DNA of 64,000 nucleotides from Sapria himalayana (GCA_029783825.1 JAREIK010000812.1:51727-115726), one strand, 5' to 3'. Numbered from the stretch's first letter, positions 11,661 through 24,825 are shown. Numbers and translations: made by a program. Notes: generated by a model not told the origin, from the letters alone.

Positions 11661-12464
11661 GAATTATTTCTGAATAGTTATTGATTTTTGTCTGTGTAGC
11701 AAAACATGATTAGATTTTTTTGTAGGTTTCATTTTTTTTATTCTAGTTTTGTTCTTTGCTTTACCGAGTAACCTAATAAAGATTCAAAGCATTTAGACAT
11801 TGTCACGGTCCTTCCAATGCATGGGTCTCATATTTACTAATTTCAGCTTGATCAAATTGTGGCCAGGCTTCTATTATCTTCATTATTCCTAAAATATGTT
11901 ATTTTTGCACTCTCTCTCTAAATATCATTGCTGGATATCTTTTAGATTTTTGTTGAAATTGTATGACTATCAACTTTAATTTGTGCTTATTCATGTCTAT
12001 AATAATTATTTTTATATATCTGTAAATATGTTTGTGTCCCCAAATTTTTTGGGTAGAGTTTTAGCATATCATATGTTTGTAAAAGCCTTGGCTGGTCCTC
12101 CATGGTGCTGGGAACAACCCCTTTGCTTCAGAAGCTGTGAGATGAACCAAAAAATTAATTCCATGCAAAAATAAGTTTGTTCTTGACACTCTTATTTCGT
12201 ACATATATGCGTCGTCATAGTTTTGATCTACAAGTACTTGTTATCAGTTATTGGTTTATAAATATAGTATGTTATGCTCCAAGTGCAAGTGTAACAATGT
12301 TCTCTATCTGCATGGTGTACCAAAGGAAAAAGAACTAGAATTGCTGATTATGCCTGTGAGACCTTTATGCGTGATTTTTAAGTCCTATATTATTTTCTTC
12401 TGTTATTTTGATGGTATGTGTATTTGCATGAAAGTAGAAGTGTGTGTGATCTAAGGCTATGTGA

Positions 12465-12900
12465 TTATGTATACGTACATATAATAATATAGTATGTAAG
12501 TACATATAAACTTGGTATAAATGTACATATATACTGGGTATATTTCTACGTATATACTAAGTATATAAGTACGTATTACCGAGTATATATGTTCATATAT
12601 ACTGAGTATATTTGTAGGTATATACTCAGTATATATGTTTGCATATACTGAGTATATTTTTATGTATATACTCAGTTTATATATACATATATACTATAGT
12701 ATATTCATATGTATATACTCGGTATATATGTACTTTTATACTTTAGTATATATGTATGTATATAATTGGTATATACACATGTTTATACTGTAGTATATAC
12801 GTACATATATACCGAGTGTATACATAAGTGGGTGTATATATTTATTTGTAGACATGTATATATTATCATACGTATACACCCATTTACACATAGATACACT
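12465..12900. repeat. Hairpin-forming minisatellite, 23-24 bp period
   Basis: Units start alternately CTGAGTATAT and CTCAGTATAT, separated by TRTATATA-type spacers of about 23-24 bp. TATACTGAGTATA-like cores are near-palindromic, so single strands could fold into many short hairpins. In CACTA elements, subterminal repeats bind the accessory transposase; that role is only an inference here. Confidence 0.8.
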
Positions 12901-13324
12901 TTTGAATATATAATTGCTCGGGCTGGTCTGGTCATCATCGTGCATTGCTCACTAATGTAGGAAATAAAGCCATGGATATTAGACTTTTTCTAAAGCTGTG
13001 AGATGAAGATATTTCTAGTCCAGGCTAGCCAGGCAGATAGAGGTTGCTCTTAAAAATTTTAGTAATTGTATTGATATGCAATTATCACATGGTACAAAGT
13101 GAACGATTGAGTAATAAGTTTTTTTGCTCTAGGTTCTACACTGATTGGTTCTAATTGAACTAGGTCTTAGAATGATTATGATGATGATGCTCATGTAGTG
13201 TAGTGTAATTTTGGTCCAGGAGGAATATCAGGTCATATTTTGGGAGAAGCAGCTCGTCGCCTCATTAAAAACTTGCTCAATCTCAAGTTCATCAGTCGAG
13301 CATCATCACTTGCCCTACTTTTAT

Positions 13325-13560
13325 TATTAGCAGCGACAACGGCAGCAGTGGCAGTAGCAGCGGTAGTAGTGGCAACACCAGCAGCAATTACAACTACTAC
13401 AACAGTGACATCACCGACAGTAGCGGCAGTCATGGCAGTGGCGGCGGTGGCAGTGTCAGCAACGGTGGTAGAAGTGGCAGCAGCAGTGGCAGTGGTAGCA
13501 GTGGTGGCAGCGGCAACGCCTGTGGTGGCCACTACAGCGGAAACAATAGCAATTGCAACA
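13325..13560. repeat. Degenerate GC-rich trinucleotide tract (GCA/GTG/GCG), copy A
   Basis: About 235 bases of period-3 GCA, GTG, GCG and ACA words in an otherwise AT-rich setting. All frames are open on the plus strand, giving Ala/Thr/Val or Ser/Gly runs (132-residue frame at 13240-13638). The counterpart in copy B at 15430-15645 reads open in a different frame, so I do not treat it as coding. Confidence 0.85.
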
Positions 13561-13760
13561 AATGCAGAATATACATACTTATATACTCTGTATATGCGTA
13601 CTTATAATACTATAGTATTTTATGTACATATATACTGAGTATATATGTTCTCAGTATATATGTACACATAATACTTTATTTTATATAAACAAATATAGCA
13701 ATAATATATGTACGAGTGAAATGCTAGTATATATGTAAAAATATACTGTAGTACTATATA
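13560..13760. repeat. Second hairpin minisatellite patch of copy A
   Basis: The same TATACTGAGTATATATGT words as at 12465-12900, directly after the trinucleotide tract, then grading into AT-rich single-copy sequence. Confidence 0.75.
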
Positions 13761-14694
13761 TTTATCAAAACATGGCTTTTATTTATTTATTTTGATTTGA
13801 TTGAGTGGTTTACATTTTTTATAGATATGGTACCTCATTGTTCCCCATACGAAGCTTTTATAAGTGAAGGGATTTTTCACTAGACATGACGTACCATGAC
13901 TCAGATAACTTTGTTGCAGCAGAAAGTTGGTGATCATAGGAGTAGAGGTAGAGAATGCAATGTCAATGCATGGATAGATTATGCTTTATGCACTGTCGGT
14001 AGATACATTGGTGAATAAGATGTAATAAAATTTTGTTATTTTCTTAATAATGTAAAATATAGGAGTAGAATAAGTTATTAAATGATTTTTTTTGATAATT
14101 ATAATTTATATTTTATAGTTCTATTTTTATTCAATTTAATATAAAAATATTAAGTTATTTAATTAAATTTTTGTTGAATCTGTATGACTATCAACTTTAA
14201 TTTGTGTTTGTTCATGTATATAATAACTATTTTTATATATCTATGAATATGTTTGTGTGTCCTCGAATTTTTTGGGTAGAGTTTTAGCTTATTATAGGTA
14301 TGTAAAAGCCTTGGCTAGTCCTCCATGGTGCTGGGAACACCACCTTAACTTCTGAAGCTGTGAGGTGAACCAAAAGAATTAATTCCATGCAAACCTAGGT
14401 TTGTTCTTGACACTCTTATTTTGTGCAGATATGCATCATCGTAGTTCATATCTACGACTACTTATTATTGGTTATTGGTTTGTAAATTCATTATGTTATG
14501 CTCCACGTGCATGTGTAACAATGGTTTCTATCTGCGTGGAGTACTAGAGGAAAAAGAACTAGAAATGCTGACCATGCTTGAAAGATAATTATGCGTGCTT
14601 TCTAAGTCCTATATGATTTTTTTATGTTGTCTTTGATGGTATGTGTATTTGCATGAAAGTACAAGTGTGTGTGTCATTTAAGGCTATGTGATTA

Positions 14695-14960
14695 TATATA
14701 CGTAAATATAATCTTATATTATGTACGTACATATATAATTGGTATAAATGTACATATATACTGAGTATATATCTACATATATACTGAGTATATAAGTACG
14801 TATATACGAAGCATATATGTTCGTATATACTGAGTATATTTGTATGCATATACTCAGTATATATGTATGTATATACTAACATATATACTAAGTATATGCA
14901 TACAAATATATACATGCGTATATACCGAGGATATACATAAGTGGCTGCATATATTTATTT
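14695..14960. repeat. Hairpin minisatellite patch, copy B first part
   Basis: TATACTGAGTATAT and TATACTCAGTATAT alternate as in copy A but with fewer units, indicating unit gain or loss after the segmental duplication. Confidence 0.78.
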
Positions 14961-15429
14961 GTAGACATGTATATATTATCATACGTACGCACCCAATTAT
15001 ACACAGACACACTTTTGAATATATAATTGCTCAGGCCGGTCTGGTCAACATCGTGCATTGCTCATTGATGTAGGTAATAAAAGACATGGATATTAGACTT
15101 TTCCTAAAGATGTGGGATGAATTTATTTCTGGTCCATGCCAACCAGGCAGATGGAGTTTGGTCTTAAAAATCATAGTAATTGTATTAATATGCAATTATC
15201 ACATGGTACAAAGCGAATGTATGAGTAAAATTTTTTTGCTCTAGGTTATACAATGATTTGTTCTAATTATACTAGGTCTTAGAATGGTGATGATGATGAT
15301 TCTTGTGTAGTGTTGTGTAATTCTAGTATAGAAGGAATATCGGGTCCTATTTTGGTAGTCGCATCTCACCGTCTCGGAGAATTCTCACTCAATCTCAAGT
15401 TCGTCAGTTGAGCATCATCACCCACCCTA

Positions 15430-15645
15430 CTTTTATTATCAGTAGTGGCAGCGGAGGCAGTGGTGGTAGCGACGGCAGTGGCAACAACTATGGCAGGGGC
15501 AGTGGTGGTAGTGGCGATGGCATCGATGGCAGTGGTAATGGTAGCGGCGATAGCGGTAGTAGTGGCTCCAGCTGTGACGGTAGCAGCTGCGACGGCAGCA
15601 GCAGTGGCAGCAGCAACGACAGCAGTAGCAACAACAACAAATGTT
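15430..15645. repeat. Degenerate GC-rich trinucleotide tract, copy B
   Basis: GGC, AGT, GGT, AGC words in period 3, giving Gly/Ser-rich (15408-15686), Ala/Val-rich and, on the other strand, Cys/His/Arg-rich open frames. All are compositional. Confidence 0.85.
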
Positions 15646-15649
15646 GTCT

Positions 15650-15830
15650 ATATGTACGTATATACTTAGTATATACGTACTTATAATACTACAATATTTT
15701 ATGTACATATATACTGAGTATATATGTACTCAGTAAATATGTGCATATAATACTTTAGTTTATATATACAAATATAGCAATAATATATGTACGAGTGAAA
15801 TGCTAGTATATATGTAAAAATATACTGCAA
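15650..15830. repeat. Hairpin minisatellite patch, copy B second part
   Basis: The counterpart of 13560-13760, with the same ATGTACGAGTGAAATGCTAG junction near 15788. Confidence 0.75.
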
Positions 15831-16246
15831 AATTATATATTTATCAAAACTTAACTTTTTTTTATTTATTTTGATTTGATTGAGTGATTTGAATTTTTTA
15901 CAAATATGGTACTGCATTGTTCCCCAGATGAAGCTTGTATAAGTGAAGGGATTTTTTACAAGACATGATGTACCATGACTTAGATAGCTTTGTCACAGTA
16001 GAAAGTTGGTGATCAGAGGAGAAGAGGCAGATAACGCAATGTCAATGCATGAATAGATTATACTTTATGCACTATGGGTAGATACATTGATGAATAAGAT
16101 ATAAAAAGATTTTGTTATTTTATTTTTTTTAATTATGTATAAAATTGTATTATAATAAGTTATTAAATAATTTTTTTAATAATAAATTATCATTTATAGT
16201 TTCTATTTTTATTCAATTTTATATAAAAATATTAAATTATTTAATT

Positions 16247-16722
16247 AAAAAATATTAAAATAAATTAAATTCTGAAAATAGTTTTGAAATTAAAATAGCC
16301 AGGGATAATTCCCTGGCTAATTTAGCAAGGGAATTTTCCCTTACTAATTTAGCAATGGAAATCTTTATTTTAGCAAGGAATTTTTTCCAACCCTAAATTT
16401 ATTTTACTAGGAACTATTTCTGTAGCTAATATTTAGTGATGAGCACTTATTAGGGAAAGCTTCAGTCGTTAAATCTGTTTAGCAACGGAAACTCTCATTT
16501 AGCTTGGTACTATTGCTAGAGAAATTATTTTTTTTAGCTAGGAATTTTTCCGTCGCAAAATTATTAGCTAGGAACACTTTCCCTTGCAAAATTTTAGCAA
16601 TGAGCACTTTAGATTAGGAACAATTTCGTCATTAATCCATCACTATATCTGATTTGAGGACAGAAAATGACCATTTAGCTAGGGAATTGTCCATAGCTAT
16701 ATTAGATTTTTCTTGATATTAT
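16247..16722 (+). mobile_element. Right subterminal repeats of the forward CACTA element
   Basis: Many copies of a short motif in both orientations: TTAGC(A/T)A(G)GGAA with TTCCCTTGCTAA, plus TTTTTCCGTCGCAAAATT, GCAACGGAAA and similar. This GCGACGGAA/TTCCGTCGC style is typical of plant CACTA subterminal regions, where the accessory transposase binds. The stretch aligns with 37372-37700 and, in part, 57048-57190. The outer end reads TTTTTCTTGATATT, a decayed terminus. Confidence 0.85.
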
Positions 16723-19321
16723 ATTTCTATCTTCTATCTATCTATATGTTTATCTAACTATTTATCAGTCCATCATTCTATTTATCTATCTATCTATTTA
16801 TCTATATATCTATCTATGCATCTGTCTAATATTCTATATATCTATCTATCAATCTATATGTCTGTCAATTTATCTATCTATTTATATATCTATCTATATA
16901 ATTATATTTTTTTCTATCTATCTATGTGTCTGTCTGTCTATCTATGTGCCTATCAATTTGCCTATCAATCAATCTACAATCTGTCTATAATATTTGTATC
17001 TATCAATATATCTATCTTTCTATCTATATATCTATCTATCTTTTTAACTGTCAATCTTGGCGTCTATCTTTATGTCTATCTTTCTGTCTATCTATCTATA
17101 TATATTTCTATCTATTTATATATTTATCTATATATTGATCTTTCTATCTATCTATCTATCTATCTATTTGTCTATATGTCTATCTATCTATGTGTCTAAC
17201 TATCGATCTATCTATATATCTATCTATCTATAGATCTGTCTATCTATCTGTCTATCTATATGTCTATCTAATAATATATCTATCTGTCTATTTTAATATA
17301 TTTCAATATATCTATTTATTTAAGCATGTTTATATTTTTGTCTATCTATTTGTATATCTTTCTGTCTATCTATCTATTAACCTATCATTCTATGAATTAG
17401 TTTTTTATCTTTATATCTATTTATCTTTTTATCTATCTATCTTCCTATTTATTTGTCAATATATCAATCTATCTGTCTTATTATTAGTCTTTCTATTTGC
17501 CTTTCTATTTGTTTATCTATCTATCTATCTACATGTTTGTCTATCTATCTATCTGTCTATCAATTTGTTTATGTATCTATATATCTATCTATGTGTCTGT
17601 CGATCAATCAATCAATCTATCTATCTATCAATTTGTATATCTATTTATCTATCTATCTGTCTGTCTATATATCTATTTGTCTATATATCGGTCGTTCTAT
17701 CTATCTATCTATTTTTCGATATATCTAACTATATCTATATTTGTCTATCGATCTGTCTATCTATTTATCTATCTATTTTCTATCATTTTATCTATATAAT
17801 TACATATCTATCTACTTGTTTATATATCAATCTATTTATCTATTTATCAATCTTTTTATCTATTCATTTGTCTATCAATTTGTCTATCTATCAATTAATC
17901 TATTTGTCTATCTATCTATGTTTCTATATATCTATCTATATTTTTATTTATCTCTCTATCTATATTTTTATTTATTTGTCTATCTATCTATCTATATGTC
18001 TATCTAATAATCTTTTGATCTATCTATTTTTCTATCTCTCTACCTTTCTATCTATCTATCTATCAATTCATGTATCTATCAGTCTATCAATTTGTATATC
18101 TATCATTCTATCAATATGTCTATCAATATATCTATATATCCATCTATATATTTGTATATATATCTATATAACTATATCTCTAACTATCTATCTATTTGTA
18201 TATCTATTTATCTGTATATCTATCTAACTATTTATCTGCCTATCTATCTAGCTATCTATCTATCTATTAGATTATCTATCTATCTATCTATTAGACTATC
18301 TATCCATCTATCTATTTATTTATCTATTTGTCTATCTATCTTTTGATCTATATGTCTAATAATCCATGTATGTATCTTTTTCTATATCTATCTATCTTTC
18401 TTTCTTTCTAACTATCTATCTATTTGTCTATTTATTTTTTGTCTATCTTTATTTTTGTCTATCTATCTATGTATATCTCTATCAATTTGCTTCTATATTT
18501 TCTATTAACATGTCTTTCTATAAGTATATCTATCTCTCTATCAATGTTTAAAAATATTTGTCTATATGTCTGTTTATCAACCTCTCTATCAATCTTTCTA
18601 CCTATATGTTTATCTATTTATCTATCTGTATACTATCTATTTTTCTTTATGTATGTATATCTATCTATCTATTTGTCAATCTATCCATCTATCTACCATT
18701 CTATTTATCTATTTGTCTATCAATCTATTTGACAATTTTCATATTTGTCTATCAATTTAACTTTAGATATATCTAATAATCTATATGTCTATATGTATTT
18801 GTTGTTATCTATCTATTTATGTATCTACCTATCTTTTTATTTGTTTATCTCTTATATATCTATGTTTCTATCTATCTATCTATATATCTATTTGTATATG
18901 TATCAATCATTCTATCTATCTATCCATCTATCCATCTAGCTATTTGTCAATTAGTATATCTTTCAATATTCTTTTTTTGTCAATCTATCTTTCTATTTGA
19001 CTATCTATCTTTCTATCTATCTAACTATCAAATTATCTTTTTATATATCCTCCAATCAGTCTATCTATATATCTACATATATGTTAAACTATCTATCTAT
19101 TTATCTATCCATATGTCTATCTATCAATCTATCTATCACTCTGTCTATTTATCATTCTATTTGTTTATATGTTTATTTGGCTATCTATGTATTAGTCTAT
19201 ATGTCTATCTCTATATTTATATGTATCTATTTATGTATCTATCTATCTATATATATGTCTACCTTTATATTTATGATATATATATATTTCTATCTACCTA
19301 TATGTCTATCTATTTATGTAT

Positions 19322-19374
<53 letters not shown>

Positions 19375-19890
19375 CTATCTATCTATCTATTATCTATCTA
19401 TCTACCTATCTATCTATATATCTATCTATTTTTCATATATCTATATGTCTGTCTATTTGATAATCTTTCTATCTATCTATCTGTTTATATGTCCATCTCT
19501 ATATATATCAATGTGTTTATCTATCTATTTGTCTATCTATCTATCTATCTGTTTGTCTGCGTGTCTATCTATCTATCTATATATCTATCTATCTATATAT
19601 TGGAGATCTATCTTTATGTCTATATCTGTATCTTTATATCAATCTCTCTATCTATTTATATTTATATAAATCTATCTATATATCTATATATCTATCTATT
19701 TGCCTATCTATAAATCTATCTATATATTTGTATATCAAAATATATGTCTATCTATCTATTGTGTATTTGCCTACCAATTTGTCTATCAATTTGTATATTA
19801 TTCTATCTATCAATCATTCAATAAATCTATCTATCGATTTATATATCTACTATTTATCTATCTAACTATTTGTCTATCAATTTATCTATT

Positions 19891-19937
<47 letters not shown>

Positions 19938-22900
19938 CTATCTATCTCTCTATCTAATTATCTATATAAATGTCTATCTGTCTGTCTATCTATCTATGTG
20001 TATATCTATCTATCTATCTATCTATCTATCTGTTTGTCTATATATTTTTTCTATCTATACATCAATTTATCCATTAATCTATTTGTCTATCTATATGTTT
20101 ATCTATCATTCAATCAATAAATCTATCTATCTATATATCTATCTATATATCTATCTATCTATTTGTCTATCTATCTGTTAATATTTCCATCAATCTATTT
20201 GTCTATCTATCCAACTATCTATCATCTATCTATCTAACTATTTATCCATTTATATATTAATCTATTTCTCTATCTATATATCCATCTATCCATCCTTTAA
20301 TCAATCCATCTATCTATTCTTTTATCTATCCATCCATCTAATCATCTATCTTTCCATCTATCTATCCCACTATCTATTCATCTACCTATACATATATCTA
20401 TCTATCTATCTTCAATTTATATGTCTATATATCAATCGATCTATCCCACTATCCTTCAATTTATTCTTTTAGCTATCCATCGATCTATTCGTCTATCTAT
20501 CTGTTTATCTATTCAATTATCTATACGTCTATCTATCTATCTTTTTATAAATTATCTACCCGCATATCTATTTTTCTATCTATCTATATGCCTTTCTAAA
20601 TTACTTTTTATATGTCTATCTATTTGCCTGTCTATTTGTATATTAATTTTTCTATCTTCTTGTCGATCTATTTTTCTTTTTATCTATCTATGTGTCTGTC
20701 TATCTACTAACCTATTTATCTATCTTTCTATCTGTCTATCTATTTGTCTGTCTATGTGTTTATTTGTATATCATTCTATCCATATATCTATCTCTCTCTC
20801 TATTTTTCTATTTATCTAGTCTATTTGCCTATCTATCTATCTATCTATTTCACTATCGATTTATGTATATGTCTATCTATCTATCTATCTAACTAATTGT
20901 CTAACTATTCGACTATTTGTCTATCTATCTATTTGTCTATCTATCTATCTATCTTTCAATCTTCTATCTATATGTCTATATATCTATCTATCTTATGTCT
21001 ACATATCTATCTGTCTATATGTCTATCTAACTATCTATCTATTTGTTAGTCTATCTATCTATCTATCTATATATTTATCTATCTGTCTATATGTCTATCT
21101 TATGTCTATCTATCTATCTCTCTATCTATCTGTCTATGTATCTATTTGTATATCTATTTGTCAAACTATCTACCTACCTATCTATTTATTTGTTTATCTA
21201 TCTAGCTAATTATTTATCTAGGTATCTATCTATCTGCCTGTCTGTCTATCTATCTCTCTATCTATCTATCTAACTATTTGTGTATCTATCTATCTGTCTA
21301 TCTGTCTCTCTATTTGACTATTTGTCAGTTTATATGTATCTCTATCTATCTATTTTTTTATTTGCTTATCTATATATCTATCTATCTGTCTATATATCTA
21401 TTTGTCTATCTATCATGTCTATATTTCAATTTTTCTATCTATCATTGTAACTAACTATTTGTCTATCTAGATATTTATCTATCTATCTGTTTATCTATCT
21501 ATTTGTCTATCTATTTATCTATCTATCTATCTATCTATCTATTTATCTATCTATTTATCTATCTATTTATCTATCTATATTTTGTCTATCTATCTATTTG
21601 TTTATCTGTTTGTCTATGTATTTATCTATTTATTTAACTATCTATTTTTCTATATATCTATTTCTCAATCTGTTTATCTATCTGTTTATCTATCTATCTA
21701 ACTATATATCTATCTATGTTTATATTTGTCTATCCATTTATTTATCTATTTGTCGATATATCTGTCTATCTATCAATCTAACTATCTAATTATTTGTCTA
21801 TCTTTTTGACTATATATTAATCTTTCTACTTGTTTATCTTTCTATCTTTATAACTACATATATGTTTGTCTATCTATCTATCTATCTACATGTCTATCTA
21901 TCTGTCTGTCTATCTATCTATCTGTAAATCAATCAATCAATCTATCTCTTTATATAACTATCTCTCTTTTTGTTTGTCTATCCGTCTCACTATTTTTCTA
22001 TCTATTTTGTCTATCCATCATTGTATCTATCTCTATGTCTATCTATCTATCTACATGTCTAGTATTTATTTCTTTCTATCTGTCTCTCTATCTATCTATT
22101 TTTTTATCTATCTATCTATATATATTTCTATCTATTTGTCTATCTATCTATCTAACTAATTGTCTATCGATCTATCTATCTATCTATGTATACGTCTATA
22201 TATCTATCTATCCTTCTATCTATCCAATAATCTATATGCCAATCTATCTCTCTTTTTATCCATCTTTCTGTTTGTCAATATGGATGTCTATTTATCTTTT
22301 TATCTGACTTTATATTTGCATGTATATCTTTCTATTTATCTGTCTATCTATATAACTATTTATCTCTCTATGTATATATCTGTAAAAATGTCTATCAATC
22401 TTTCTGTCTATCTAATTTTATAACTATCTATCTGTCTGTCCTTCTATCTATTTATCTTTCTGTCCATCTATATGTCTGTCTATCTATCTATCTATCTATA
22501 TATAAATATATCTATCAATCTATGTATCTAACAATCTTTCTAACTAACTATCTATCTATCTGTTTGTATAGCAATTTGTCAATATGTTTGTCTACCTCTC
22601 TATATTTCTGTCTATCTATATATCTTTTTATTTATTTGTCTATCTATATATATGTCTATCTATCAATCTTACTATCTAACTATCTGTCTATCTAAATTTC
22701 TATCTATCTGTATATATATATGTCTATGTATATGTCTTTCTATCTCTAAATATATCCATGTATCTATCTGTCAATCAATCAATCAATTTGTTTATCTATA
22801 TGTCTATCTTTCTATCTATCTATTTATAATCTTTTATATATCTATTTATCTATCTATATATATATTTCTATATTTATCAATCTATATATAAATCTATCTA

Positions 22901-23732
22901 TCAATACATCTATCATCTATCTTACTATCTATCTATCTATCTATCTTACTATCTATCTATCTATCTATCTTTCTATCTAACTGTCTATCTATCTGGCTAT
23001 CTATCTATCTATCTATTTATCTATCTTTATGCATATCTATCTATTTATCTATCTATCTACCTATCTATTTATATTCCGATCGATCTATCCATGTATTAGT
23101 CTATCTATATGGCAATATATCTATCTATCTATTTATCTATCAATCAATCTATCTGTGTAATTATATGTCAATTTATGTATCTATCTATCTATCTATCTAA
23201 CTGCATAGCTATTTATCTATCTACCTATCTATTTATCTATCTATTTGTCTAATAATCTATCTATAGATATATATATATCTCTCTAACTATATATTAATTT
23301 GCCTATCTAATAATCTATCTATGTCATTAAATATCAATCTATTTATCAATCTACTATCAATCTATCTATAAATCTCTCTATCAATCTCTATATTAATCTA
23401 TTTATCTATCTAATTACCTATCTATCTATATATCTATCTAACTAACTCCCTATCTATATAAATATCTATCTGTCTATCTATGTGCTTATCTATCCGACAA
23501 TCTATCAATATATCTATCTATTAATATATCAATCAATCAATCTATCTATCTATCTATTCATCTATATATTTATGCCTCTATCTATCTATCTAATCATCTA
23601 ATTATTTATCTATCTATTTATTCATCTATATATTTATCTATTTATATATTTTTTTTGATATCAATATATCTTTCTATATGTCATTCTATCTATCTTTCTA
23701 TCTATTTTTCTATCTATATATCTATCTATCTA

Positions 23733-23803
<71 letters not shown>

Positions 23804-24090
23804 ATCTTTTTGTCAGTATATCTATCTATCAATCAATCTATCAATCTATCTATCAATCTATCTATCTATATGTTTATCTATCTTTCTATCAATCATTGTG
23901 TCTATTTGTCTATCTATTTTTTTGTCTATATGTCTGCCTATCATTTTGTTTTTCTATCGATCTAATTTTTATATATCTATCTATCTATCTTTTTTCTGTT
24001 TATCTCTCTATCTATATGTCTATCTATAAGTTTGTCTATCTTTCTGTCTATTTATGTATCTATTTATATATCTTTATGCGTATCTATTTA
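16723..24090 (+). repeat. Degenerate (TCTA)n array 1, about 7.4 kb
   Basis: Almost continuous TCTA with TCTG, TCAA, TTTA and TCTTT variants. Pure runs rarely exceed ten units. Longer (TA)n runs are nested at 19327-19371 (about 22 units), 19905-19931 and 23737-23801 (about 32 units), the second preceded by (TG)n. Near 20180-20480 the unit drifts toward CCATC/TATCCA. The plus strand contains no stop codon in pure TCTA, so frames up to 345 codons (17190-18227) encode only Ser-Ile-Tyr-Leu permutations. These are not called as genes. The left edge touches the CACTA right end; the right edge is at an abrupt loss of periodicity at AAGAACACAAGG. Confidence 0.97.
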
Positions 24091-24539
24091 AGAACACAAG
24101 GTAGCTCACCTTTGTATTTCATTCCCCACTTGAGTTTTAAAATGATCGACTTCCCAGTCAAATTGTTAAGAAAAGGCTTGGGATTAATGGGGAAGGTCTG
24201 CAATATTCAGCAATAAAAAAACTAATGAATGGTGCTTTCATACATGTATGCATCAGATATTTTTTTATATTTACTTAAAAATGCATAGGCATGTATATAT
24301 GCAATATATATGCATACAACATGAATATAGTATAACTATATGTGTCCAAACAAACACACCCGCACACACTATTTTCTTATCTTTATATATTTCTTTATCT
24401 TGTCAATATATTGTACATTTCTAGTTCAACTGAACTATTGATGCATAGAAATGGTCATTAACAAAAAAATAAAATTTTTGGTTAAGTAGAGAACATGGCA
24501 CCTAGCAAAACATAAGCAATATCACAACTATCGTGCTCA
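24091..24539. other. Spacer between array 1 and the reverse CACTA copy
   Basis: A less AT-rich patch at 24096-24215 (ATGATCGACTTCCCAGTCAA inside) has an open end of a 106-residue frame whose non-repeat part reads [23 protein letters not shown] do not recognise it. The remainder is AT-rich and featureless. No CACTA subterminal repeats are visible where the reverse element's right end should be. Confidence 0.5.
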
Positions 24540-24725
24540 TCAATAAGATAGTTATATACAGTATAAATGTACATATAATATTGTAGTGTATATGTACATA
24601 TACCGAGTATAAATATACATATATACTATAGTATATATGTACATATATAATGTAGTATATATACATATACACTACAATATATATGGATGTCTTAGATATA
24701 GAACAGTAGGTATGGATATAATATA
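24540..24725. repeat. Hairpin minisatellite of the reverse CACTA copy
   Basis: TATACCGAGTATA, TATACTATAGTATATATGT and related words repeat, matching in reverse orientation the family at 12465-12900. Its position downstream of the reverse second gene is the same relative place as in the forward copy. Confidence 0.7.
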
Positions 24726-24825
24726 GAACAACAGGTAAAGTATTATTCCGTTTATACTTCACAAAGAATACACAAAACATCACTATCAACATTAATAAGA
24801 AATTCAAATATTATTTGAATTTTTG

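Larger units (their letters stand above)
11947..14168. repeat. Tandem segmental duplication in CACTA 3' region, copy A
   Basis: Begins TTTTGTTGAAATTGTATGAC and aligns colinearly with copy B at an offset near 2221 bp. Order within the copy: a patch with CTTGGCTGGTCCTCCATGG (near 12089), CTGAGTA/CTCAGTA hairpin minisatellite, a conserved 300-bp single-copy stretch (12910-13320), a GC-rich trinucleotide tract, more minisatellite, and a conserved block TGGTACCTCATTGTTCCCC (near 13829). The beginning also aligns with the reverse copy near 25230-25310, so the segment belongs to the element. No protein family is recognised. Confidence 0.88.
14169..16246. repeat. Tandem segmental duplication in CACTA 3' region, copy B
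   Basis: Repeats the order of copy A: the CTTGGCTAGTCCTCCATGG patch near 14311, hairpin minisatellite (14695-14960), a conserved stretch around GCTCAGGCCGGTCTGGTC (15029), a trinucleotide tract (15430-15645), a minisatellite patch (15650-15830) and the TGGTACTGCATTGTTCCCC block (15907). It is about 140 bp shorter than copy A because of internal length changes. It runs into the right subterminal repeats. Confidence 0.88.
5720..16722 (+). mobile_element. Forward CACTA element (degenerate autonomous-type copy)
   Basis: It comprises the leader, TNP2, the second gene, a tandemly duplicated 3' region and the right subterminal repeats. The left terminus is not identified: I found no convincing CACTA start upstream of the leader, and the minisatellite at 1967-5080 may belong to the same element. 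The right terminus near 16703-16720 (TAGATTTTTCTTGATATT) resembles the usual TTTTTCTTGTAGTG-type end but has lost the final AGTG. The element directly abuts the (TCTA)n array. Confidence 0.75.

Noticed and set aside
13233..13638. Ala/Thr/Val-rich frames of 99-132 residues on both strands
   Set aside because: Trinucleotide tract; the paralogous copy at 15430 is open in a different frame and with other residues.
15408..15708. Gly/Ser-rich and Cys/His/Arg-rich frames
   Set aside because: Same trinucleotide tract read in other frames; no conserved reading frame between copies.
16816..24070. Dozens of Ser-Ile-Tyr-Leu frames that look like membrane proteins
   Set aside because: Direct consequence of TCTA, which has no stop codon on the plus strand.
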